Part shown: one piece after another, positions 50,987 to 58,197 of the stretch
Layout of the letters: each line of letters starts with the position of its first letter
Numbering within the stretch: position 1 is the first letter of the stretch
From: CAZAPG01 sp964486935
GTDB taxonomy: Bacteria > Chloroflexota > Anaerolineae > 4572-78 > J111
Direction: 5' to 3'
Assembly: GCA_964486935.1 (NCBI GenBank)
Contig: CAZAPG010000016.1
Coordinates: 62,001-126,000, forward strand
DNA length: 64,000 nucleotides
Notes under the pieces: model-generated
Told to the model about the DNA's origin: nothing
What the model saw: only the letters and a program-made list of their open reading frames with translations
Databases searched by the model: none
Position numbers and translations under genes: made by a program

Positions 50987-51007
50987 TATTTACATAGGAG
51001 TGTAGCT

Positions 51008-54000
51008 GTGGTAAGACGACAACATCAAAAAGGCCAGGGCTTTACAGAATTTGCCTTAATTTTGCCCCTGTTGCTATTACTACTGCTGGGGGTTATTGAG
51101 GCAGGCCGGGTAATATGGGCTTACATTACCGTGCAGAACGCCGCCAGAGAAGCCACCCGTTACGCCGTAACGGGCCGGCCTTATCTAGATTCCAATACTT
51201 CAATTGCGGATCAGGCAAAAGTATGCCTGGGCAACCCCAGAAACGAAACCGGCTTTGATGAACCCGACCCCGTGACCGATTTGGGGATTCAACCCTGGTT
51301 GTGCAGCGCCGACGACCGGGTACAGGGTATCAAAAGAGTTGCCTTAGACCACCTGACCAATTTGGCCTGGAGCGATATCTGCGGCGATGGCTTTACCAGC
51401 TTTCCACCCCCCGAAAATGAGGTTAACCTCTATAACCCCGACCTGGTCAGGGAACTTTCCATTCAAGAGTATTTTGGCACTTGCGCCCAGCAACCCGGCG
51501 CTATTGGCATTTTGGTTCAGGGGCAGGTAACAACCGAAACCACAGATGGCACCCTGATTGTGGCCCCGGACCCGGTCATGAATCACCCCGGCCAGCAAGG
51601 GCTAAACATTCAGGTTACTACCTTTTATAACCTGCAAATGCTCACCCCCATTTTTGATGCCATTATGGGCGGCACCTTTGTCAGGCTCGAAGGCCGAACC
51701 CAGCTTCAAAACGAGGGCCTCGACTCCGCTTCCGGTATCGAGCCGCCGCCCGGCATTAACCCGCCTCCCACCCCCGACCCCAGCGGCGGCAGCGGTAGTT
51801 TTATACCAAACGCCAGAATCTGGTCGGTGAGCGGTTACAACAATATTCAACAATCTGATGTGTTACGAGTCCACCTGGAAAACCATGCCAGCAGCCAAAA
51901 GTATAACATCTATCTGGCCGATGGCTCGGGAACGACTTACCTTATTTGTGGCGATGAAAACCCAACCGCCAACAACGGCGTTACAACCGACGCCCAAAAC
52001 AGAACCGATGTAAATTGCCCGCTGGCTCCCACCGGCATCCCTCCCGGCACTTACGATTTATACTCTACCGTCTCCCCCTCAACCAGCCCGCGTGTGGCCG
52101 CCGCGCCCGAACCGGTTCAAATTGTCTCCGGCGGCGACGCTCAAATTCTGGTTGAGGGCGGTAACATTTGGGCAGCCAACGAAGCCACCCAAATAAGCCT
52201 GCTGTTTCACCTGATTACCGACGGCCCCTTTGACGTTAAACTGTACGATGGCGCCGGCGTCTATGTGCAGGATATTGCAACTGACCACTCCGGTATCAGC
52301 ACCGATAATATCACCTGGGTGCCGGCCGACCTGGCAGCCCTTGGCCAAACCGTGTGCGATCTGGCCAGCGGCGTTAAATGCACCATCAGGTCTTTTAAGG
52401 ATAACGGCGATATGGCCGCCGAGGTTAAAGTCAACATCAACCAGCCCGAAATCATCCTGTCCGGCGGGCTTGGCCCCTATGCCCGCGGCCAGTATGTCAA
52501 CATCTTTCTCAAAGCGCATACGCCGGGCCGGCGCTACAGTATAAAAATACCTTCTTCTACCGGTACTATCTTGCTGGATACGCTGGATACTAACGCCTCC
52601 GGCGATACAACCAACCCCAGAGTTTGGATTATTGACGAAGATTGCGGCACCGGCGGCGGCTTGCCCGATGGCTTTTACGACCTGACCTCTCACCCGCTGG
52701 GGTCAACCACCAATCAAATAGCCATTTTGAAAAACGTGGAAGTGAAAACGCCGCCAGACCCGTTTATTACCGTAGAGGGCGGCACTACCTGGACCATCGG
52801 CTCCTTTATCAACATCAAGGTTCACCAGCATCAGGTCAACCAGCCGCACTATCTTGAGTTTGATGGCGAGCGTATCCCCACCGAAAGCAACGACGATACA
52901 TTTATTACCGGCAGTTGCGGCGACAGAATTGTTGGCTACACCATCCCGCTGGATAAGGACGCCGGCACTTATACCATCGCCTCTTTTGATGCCACCAATA
53001 ACGCCCAACAGGCCACGCTCGATATCACCGTTCTGGCCAAGCCGGTTATCCAGGTGCTGGAAGGCGACAAGGTTTTCCCCGACCAAACCATTACCATCAA
53101 ACTCAGCAGCCACGTACCCAACTTCAGCTACGATGTTTTCTACGCCGAAAAGAAACTGTTCTCCCTCTTTACCGATCCCGATGGGTCGAAAACAACCAGT
53201 TATAGTTTAACCAACCTGCCCGTTACTCCCGGCCCCAATTTTAGCAACCCGGCCAACTACGGCGTTCCCTTTGATATGTGGTCGCAAACGGTGTCGGGTC
53301 CCATCGAGCGGGTAGCTACAACTACTTTGACAATTGTGCCCGCAGATTTGGTGGTTACTCAAATTTCGGTTCCGGCAACCGCCACTATTAGCTCCACTAT
53401 TCCGGTTCAGGTGGTGGTGCAAAATGTCAATCCTATTGCTATCAACAAATGGGTCGATATCGACCTCTACTTTATGAAGCATCCCCAGCCCGACCCGTTT
53501 GGGCCAAGTTATCTGGCCGGCTATAACTTCCCCGGCGATATCAAATATTGGAAAAACTCTTTTGCCCCCGGCGAAGCCTACACAATTACCCACATGCTCC
53601 CGGTAGAAAGCTCGGGCGTGCAAAATGTTTATGGTTATGCCGACACCAGCAACTTTGTGTTTGAAGATGAAACCCCGGGTGAAGTAGCCAACCCCAATAA
53701 CATTGGCAGCACAACTTACCTGGCAACCTGCCCCGGTGGCGTATTTGAAGAGACCTTCAGCCCCGACGACTACGCCCAGGGCGCGGCCCTTCCCGGCTGG
53801 AGTGTGGCCCGCTTTGGCACGGCCACCGGCGGTTACGGCACCCAGGTAACGGGCAACCCCGCCAACGGAATTTTATCTGTGAACAGCACCGGCCAGAGCA
53901 ACTGGACCAACAACGATAACGGCAGCGGCAGAGGCGAATTGTACTTCCACCGAACCGCGTCTATCGAGACCAGCGCCGGCCTGGATGTCCACGTTAAAAT

Positions 54001-55396
54001 CCTGGATATTTCGGGCGGCGGCAGTTCTGCCAAAGCCGGCCTGCAGGTGCGCGGCGATGCCGCCGACCCCTTAAGCGCCAAGGTAAATATAGAACTTCTT
54101 AAAAACGGTACCCTGCGAGCCAGTTACCGGGAGTACAACGGCGGTATGCAAATTATTGGCTCCGACACGTCTCACTCGCTCAGCCCCGGCAGCCCCTACT
54201 GGCTGCGCATCGAGCGGCTGGCCGGCGCCAATACCTTTAATTTCTACATCAGGCAATCTGCCGCTGCGCCGCCGCCGGCCGACGACCCCGGCTACGATGC
54301 CTGGTGGGGCGCGGCTGTCCGAACCCGAACCCTGTCCAGTTTTCCCGATAATGTCTACGTGGGGGTGTTCAACGCATCGTACAGCTCCAGTTCTGCCAGC
54401 ACATCTCAGTTTGATAACTTTAGCGTTTACCCGGACCCGGCCGGCTGCCCCAACCCCACCGAAACACCCGACCTTCCGCCGGGGTTGCAGGTTTGCACGG
54501 AACTGCTGGTTGACCGCAGCTTTGAAACCTCTCCCCCCGTCGATTGGGGCGGGCTTGGCACCAACGGCGTTTCTCAGGACACCTCTCTAAAGAAAACCGG
54601 CAACCGTTCGTTGCGGGCTTCTACCCTGAGCGGCGCGCCGCAAAACCCCAGATTCTGGCAGCGCTTCACCATGCCCGATTGGATCCTGTCATCAACCACT
54701 ACCCTGGATGTGAGCTTCTATAGAAACGTTGACAACCAGGGAACCAACCAGCCCGACGATAGATTCTTTGCCGTGGTGGCCACCGCGCCCAATCTTGCCT
54801 CGGCCATTACCGACCCGTCCCTGGTGGGCACCGGCGTGGGCAGCAGCCCGGCCGACCCCAACGGCTGGGTGGCCCAAACCATCCGGTTCAACGTGGCCGC
54901 AGGGGTGAACCTGGAAGATTACGCCAACCAGCAGCTATATCTGTACTTTTACAACAACAGCAACAATCCTGCGGCTTGCGGCGGCTTTTGCGCCACCCAC
55001 TATTACTTTGATGATATGAGCCTGCAAAACTGCACTACCCAGCCCAAACCCAGCCCCATTACCACCCGGATAAACGGCTCGCTGACCCTTAACTTTAGCG
55101 ATGGCTCGGTTGAGAAACTGCCCTTTGTGCGGGTGTGGGCCTACGCTGAAAACGATAACACCGTTTACGAAACCTATTCCATTCAGGGCGGGCAGTTCAA
55201 CTTCTACAACCTGCCGGCAACCGCCTCGGGTACGCAGTACACCATTTTTGCCCAGTACTACCTGGTTGACCCGTTTAACCCCAGCCAGATAGAAACCCTG
55301 GCCGCCGACAGCTCCATTATTTTGAAGAGCAGCAACGGCGATGGTAATCCGGCTACGGTTGCCCTGGAGTTGTTTACTCTGGCGCCCCGGCCCTAG
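51008..55396 (+). CDS. Giant TadE-like pilus-associated surface protein
   Basis: This 1462-residue protein starts at GTG with AGGAG 7 nt upstream. Residues 8-60 form a TadE-type segment (GQGFTEFALILPLLLLLLLG, EAGRVIWAYITVQNAAREATRYAV), a type-IV-pilin-like hydrophobic helix with Glu. Usual TadE proteins are 150-200 residues long. Here about four Ig-like repeats of about 100 residues follow (350-760; each begins like ITVEGGTTW and contains an IxIxxH strand). A LamG/jelly-roll-like region (about 910-1140), another carbohydrate-binding-like domain (about 1160-1340) and a final CNA-B-like domain complete it. It is probably a pilus or surface adhesin presented outside the membrane. Confidence 0.8.
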   Translation: MVRRQHQKGQGFTEFALILPLLLLLLLGVIEAGRVIWAYITVQNAAREATRYAVTGRPYLDSNTSIADQAKVCLGNPRNETGFDEPDPVTDLGIQPWLCSADDRVQGIKRVALDHLTNLAWSDICGDGFTSFPPPENEVNLYNPDLVRELSIQEYFGTCAQQPGAIGILVQGQVTTETTDGTLIVAPDPVMNHPGQQGLNIQVTTFYNLQMLTPIFDAIMGGTFVRLEGRTQLQNEGLDSASGIEPPPGINPPPTPDPSGGSGSFIPNARIWSVSGYNNIQQSDVLRVHLENHASSQKYNIYLADGSGTTYLICGDENPTANNGVTTDAQNRTDVNCPLAPTGIPPGTYDLYSTVSPSTSPRVAAAPEPVQIVSGGDAQILVEGGNIWAANEATQISLLFHLITDGPFDVKLYDGAGVYVQDIATDHSGISTDNITWVPADLAALGQTVCDLASGVKCTIRSFKDNGDMAAEVKVNINQPEIILSGGLGPYARGQYVNIFLKAHTPGRRYSIKIPSSTGTILLDTLDTNASGDTTNPRVWIIDEDCGTGGGLPDGFYDLTSHPLGSTTNQIAILKNVEVKTPPDPFITVEGGTTWTIGSFINIKVHQHQVNQPHYLEFDGERIPTESNDDTFITGSCGDRIVGYTIPLDKDAGTYTIASFDATNNAQQATLDITVLAKPVIQVLEGDKVFPDQTITIKLSSHVPNFSYDVFYAEKKLFSLFTDPDGSKTTSYSLTNLPVTPGPNFSNPANYGVPFDMWSQTVSGPIERVATTTLTIVPADLVVTQISVPATATISSTIPVQVVVQNVNPIAINKWVDIDLYFMKHPQPDPFGPSYLAGYNFPGDIKYWKNSFAPGEAYTITHMLPVESSGVQNVYGYADTSNFVFEDETPGEVANPNNIGSTTYLATCPGGVFEETFSPDDYAQGAALPGWSVARFGTATGGYGTQVTGNPANGILSVNSTGQSNWTNNDNGSGRGELYFHRTASIETSAGLDVHVKILDISGGGSSAKAGLQVRGDAADPLSAKVNIELLKNGTLRASYREYNGGMQIIGSDTSHSLSPGSPYWLRIERLAGANTFNFYIRQSAAAPPPADDPGYDAWWGAAVRTRTLSSFPDNVYVGVFNASYSSSSASTSQFDNFSVYPDPAGCPNPTETPDLPPGLQVCTELLVDRSFETSPPVDWGGLGTNGVSQDTSLKKTGNRSLRASTLSGAPQNPRFWQRFTMPDWILSSTTTLDVSFYRNVDNQGTNQPDDRFFAVVATAPNLASAITDPSLVGTGVGSSPADPNGWVAQTIRFNVAAGVNLEDYANQQLYLYFYNNSNNPAACGGFCATHYYFDDMSLQNCTTQPKPSPITTRINGSLTLNFSDGSVEKLPFVRVWAYAENDNTVYETYSIQGGQFNFYNLPATASGTQYTIFAQYYLVDPFNPSQIETLAADSSIILKSSNGDGNPATVALELFTLAPRP

Positions 55397-55407
55397 CTGT
55401 AAATGAA

Positions 55408-55436
55408 ACCGCAGAGGGTCTCAAAACCTCTGCGGT
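55408..55436. repeat. Hairpin sharing its core with the 48517 palindrome
   Basis: ACCGCAGAGG (55408-55417) pairs with CCTCTGCGGT (55427-55436) across a 9-nt loop, directly after the giant TadE-like gene. It may act as a transcript end, although no T-run follows. Confidence 0.6.
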
Positions 55437-55481
55437 AAAGTATCTAATTAGTACGTAACAGATTTAGTGGGGGACGTTTTT

Positions 55482-56957
55482 ATGAATATGTTCAAAAAAT
55501 TGGCAATTCCATTAATGATTGCCGTGGCTGCTTTGGGGGCAGCCCTGCTTCTGCTGCCCTTCGAGGCCAGCGCCGGCAATCGGGTGGACAACAGTAACCT
55601 GCCCGCCCAGCGCGATGAACTGGCTATTGGCGCGCAGACTGCGATTACGGTGATTGGCGAATATGGCGAAGCCAACCTGTCGCAACACCTGACCGGCGGC
55701 TTTTCTGACCCGCAAATTGTAGCCAGCAGCGATTACGTGGCCGCAGTTTACCGGGGCGTAAACGGCAGCGTTTACCTGCAGGCCACCAAAAACATTAGCG
55801 GCTGGTACGGCACGCCGGTAACGCTGGGCCAGGGCAGCGTGCCCGACCTGGCTATTTCTGGCACAAACGTGGTGCACGCGGTCTGGCTCAAAACGGGCAA
55901 CGAGGTAGTTGAATATAAAAAATGCACGCTAGGCCCCACCACGGCCAGTTGCGATGATACCGCGACAGTGCTTAGAAGCGACACCAACGAAATTCTGAAC
56001 AACCCGGTGATTGCGGTTGACGGCAGCGGCCGCCTGCACGTGGCCTGGACGGTGCCGGCTAATGATAAGGTTGAAAGCCGGGTCCATAACGGCAGCAGTT
56101 GGGGAACAACCGCCTCCGTTCCCGGTTCACCCGACGCCCCGGAGCAGGCGGCTATTGCGGCGGCGACCAACAAGGTGATTTTGGCTTTTATTAACAATGT
56201 GGTCGGGCAGAATAGCGTGAGCGTTTACAACTCGCCGGTGGGTGATAACCCCCACGTCTGGCAAAACAGAGCCAACTTCAGCGCCGATGAAGCCGCCCCC
56301 GGCAGTGGCGTTTATGATAAGGTGAATGATATTGGCCTGGCCGCAAGCGCAGGCGGTACGGGCGCTTATCTGGCCTGGAGTATTCGTGATACAAATGCCG
56401 ACCCGGATATCTTCAAACTGGCCGGCTCAACCGGCTCAAATTCGGGAGATAGCTGGACGGCAGCCAGTTACATCACCTCGGCTAATTCTTATGTTGGCAC
56501 AAGTAGTGATATCGACAAACGGCGGTCGAAAGACTCCAGCACGCCGGTGCAGGAAATCGGGCTGCGGCCCAGCGTGGCCGTAACTCCCACCAATAACTTT
56601 GTGGTGGTCTGGCAGGAGCGCAACGACGATGTTTGCCAGGATGCCAACCCCGGCGAAGGCGAGCCTGAACTGAACGGCACGTCGGCCATTTTCTTTGCCG
56701 ACAAATCCTCCACCAACTGGACGACCCAACTCGGCCAACTGGATAATGACCGCACCACCTACTCCATCGACCCGGATATTGTGGTTCAGGGCAGCACCCG
56801 GCACATCATCTATATGAAATATACGGGCGGCAACCCGGCCGACTGCGCGGGCGGCGGCGGCGCGTCACAATACAATATCTACTACCGGGGGCCGTATATT
56901 ACGGTGCAGGCGCCCAGCGGAGGGATGTTCCTGCCCATTATTCTCAAGACTTTTTAA
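55482..56957 (+). CDS. Secreted propeller-like protein with C-terminal FLPIIL tail
   Basis: The product is 491 residues from ATG 55482 (GTGGGGG 8 nt upstream). It has a signal peptide (MNMFKKLAIP, hydrophobic core, SAGN). The mature part is made of beta-strand repeats such as VAAVYRGVNGSVYLQ, VHAVWLKTGNEVVEY, LHVAWTVPANDK and YLAWSIRDTNADPDIF, the pattern of sialidase-like or BNR-type propellers without a recognisable catalytic set. The chain ends GGMFLPIILKTF, resembling the YLPLIL tail of the SpoIID-type protein at the other end of the window. Its role in the pilus operon is unknown; adhesion or structure is possible. Confidence 0.7.
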   Translation: MNMFKKLAIPLMIAVAALGAALLLLPFEASAGNRVDNSNLPAQRDELAIGAQTAITVIGEYGEANLSQHLTGGFSDPQIVASSDYVAAVYRGVNGSVYLQATKNISGWYGTPVTLGQGSVPDLAISGTNVVHAVWLKTGNEVVEYKKCTLGPTTASCDDTATVLRSDTNEILNNPVIAVDGSGRLHVAWTVPANDKVESRVHNGSSWGTTASVPGSPDAPEQAAIAAATNKVILAFINNVVGQNSVSVYNSPVGDNPHVWQNRANFSADEAAPGSGVYDKVNDIGLAASAGGTGAYLAWSIRDTNADPDIFKLAGSTGSNSGDSWTAASYITSANSYVGTSSDIDKRRSKDSSTPVQEIGLRPSVAVTPTNNFVVVWQERNDDVCQDANPGEGEPELNGTSAIFFADKSSTNWTTQLGQLDNDRTTYSIDPDIVVQGSTRHIIYMKYTGGNPADCAGGGGASQYNIYYRGPYITVQAPSGGMFLPIILKTF

Positions 56958-56999
56958 CCTGTGGAATGGAGATAGAACTTATGCAGTTGGACGTTCAAA

Positions 57000-57086
57000 T
57001 GTCATTTCGAGCGAAGAATGAGCGAGAAACCTCTATGCAGACGGCCAAATTGGGGATTTCTCGTCGCTTCGCTTCTCGAAATGACA
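57000..57086. repeat. Imperfect long inverted repeat (MITE-like)
   Basis: TGTCATTTCGAG at 57000 is the exact reverse complement of CTCGAAATGACA ending at 57086. The pairing continues imperfectly inward (GCGAAG with CTTCGC, GAGAAA with TTTCTC). It may be a small non-autonomous mobile element or a hairpin repeat. Confidence 0.65.
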
Positions 57087-57297
57087 TGGCTGCGTAACTC
57101 CTGGGAGAATATATTTTGTCCAACCCGCGGGGGCTTTGGAGAAGAGGCAGACAGACCCTAACGCCTTCGGCGGCAACGAGAATGGAAATCCAACCCACCC
57201 CCACCCGCCGCCTTCGGCGACTCCCTCCCCCGATATCGGGGCAGGGTTGCGCGCAAGCGGGGGGCTATTTTCAGAGGAGAAACTGGCTGGACTGAGA

Positions 57298-57325
57298 CTC
57301 CAATCTCCAGTCTCTAATCTCCACC
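57298..57325. repeat. Heptanucleotide array, 4 units
   Basis: CTCCAAT, CTCCAGT, CTCTAAT, CTCCACC are in exact register, ending 10 bp before the ATG at 57336. Confidence 0.75.
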
Positions 57326-57335
57326 CAAATTATCT

Positions 57336-58097
57336 ATGACATCCAAACCGGAAACAGAAACGCAGCCGCCCCCCCAAAAAGGCCGGGCGGCATCGAAAAA
57401 GAAAAAAAAAAGCAGGCCCTTTCTGCTGCAACGGCTTCGCCGCCAGGATTTGATATTGCTGACCGGGTTGCTGTCGCTGGCCTGTTTTAGCGTGATTGTG
57501 GTGGGGTTGCTGATTTTAAGGTTTCGGCCAGCCAATGCCGGGCCGGCGGGCGCGGAATTTTTGGGCGCGCCCGGGCCGGAACCAACGCATACCGTTAGCT
57601 TTGCGCAAATTACCGGGCTTAACCAGTACGCGCTGGCCCAGGCGCAGGCAACAGCCTGGGCATCCGATGCCCAACTGGTTTCGGCCAACGCCAATTGGCT
57701 CTCGGTGCTTAACAAAGAGCAAATTGGCGCGCCGGGCGAATGGACCTATCGCTTCTACTCGCCGGCCAAAGAGCGATTGTTCATTGCCAAAGTTCAGCCC
57801 GACGGCCAGGTACATACCATCGAGCACGTGGTTAAAATAACCCTGCCGCCGCCGGTGCTCGATACCGGCAGTTGGGTCATCGACAGCCCGGCGGCCCTGG
57901 CAATCTGGCTGGATTATGGCGGCGCAGACCTGGTGGTCCGCAACCCGGGGCTGGAGGTTTTAATTCAATTACGACGCATCAACAACCACCCCAACCCGGT
58001 CTGGATAGTCATCGGCACCGACCGGCGCACGCAAGATATTCATATTGTGGTGATTGACGTAACCAACGGCGCGGTGGTTAGAACAAACCTGGCTTGA
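57336..58097 (+). CDS. Single-pass membrane protein of unknown function in the pilus cluster
   Basis: This 253-residue protein has a Lys/Arg-rich cytosolic N terminus (about 1-36), one membrane helix (about 38-63, LILLTGLLSLACFSVIVVGL), and an outward domain of about 190 residues with GEWTYRFYSPAKERLFIAKV and LAIWLDYGGADLVVRNPGLE. No known domain is recognised. The position between secreted and TadG-like genes suggests a pilus or envelope accessory. No clear ribosome binding site is visible before the ATG. Confidence 0.65.
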   Translation: MTSKPETETQPPPQKGRAASKKKKKSRPFLLQRLRRQDLILLTGLLSLACFSVIVVGLLILRFRPANAGPAGAEFLGAPGPEPTHTVSFAQITGLNQYALAQAQATAWASDAQLVSANANWLSVLNKEQIGAPGEWTYRFYSPAKERLFIAKVQPDGQVHTIEHVVKITLPPPVLDTGSWVIDSPAALAIWLDYGGADLVVRNPGLEVLIQLRRINNHPNPVWIVIGTDRRTQDIHIVVIDVTNGAVVRTNLA

Positions 58098-58099
58098 GT

Positions 58100-58132
58100 G
58101 GAGTAGGGAGTTCTATCCTTACTCCCTACTCC
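58100..58132 (+). terminator. Perfect 12-bp hairpin, possible terminator or repeat
   Basis: GGAGTAGGGAGT pairs with ACTCCCTACTCC across 9 nt, beginning 2 bp after the stop. The arms are themselves 7-bp-periodic (GGAGTAG, GGAGT). Only a weak T-run follows, so it may be part of the heptamer repeat family. Confidence 0.45.
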
Positions 58133-58197
58133 AAAACTTTTAATTGGCAGCAATTTGAAATTATTTTGTTCATTTATTTAGCAGTACGGAGGATAGG

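Larger units (their letters stand above)
50522..51007. other. 486-bp intergenic region before the pilus genes
   Basis: No gene is seen. It contains two heptamer arrays (50532-50566, 50959-50986), a G/C-run segment with GGGGGACACCCCCC near 50660-50672, an intrinsic terminator (50707-50733), and a consensus promoter (50779-50807) about 200 bp ahead of the TadE-like start, leaving a long leader. Confidence 0.7.
56958..57335. other. 378-bp intergenic region with several repeats
   Basis: No gene is seen. It contains a large inverted repeat (57000-57086), two CGCCTTCGGCG hairpins (near 57163 and 57210), the palindrome CCCCGATATCGGGG (57228-57241), a 15-mer CTATTTTCAGAGGAG (57265-57279) that matches 50694-50708 with one mismatch, and a heptamer array (57298-57325). 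Confidence 0.65.

Noticed and set aside
55482..56957. Sialidase assignment for the secreted propeller-like protein
   Set aside because: Strand repeats are present, but the Asp-box pattern and catalytic Arg/Tyr/Glu set could not be identified.
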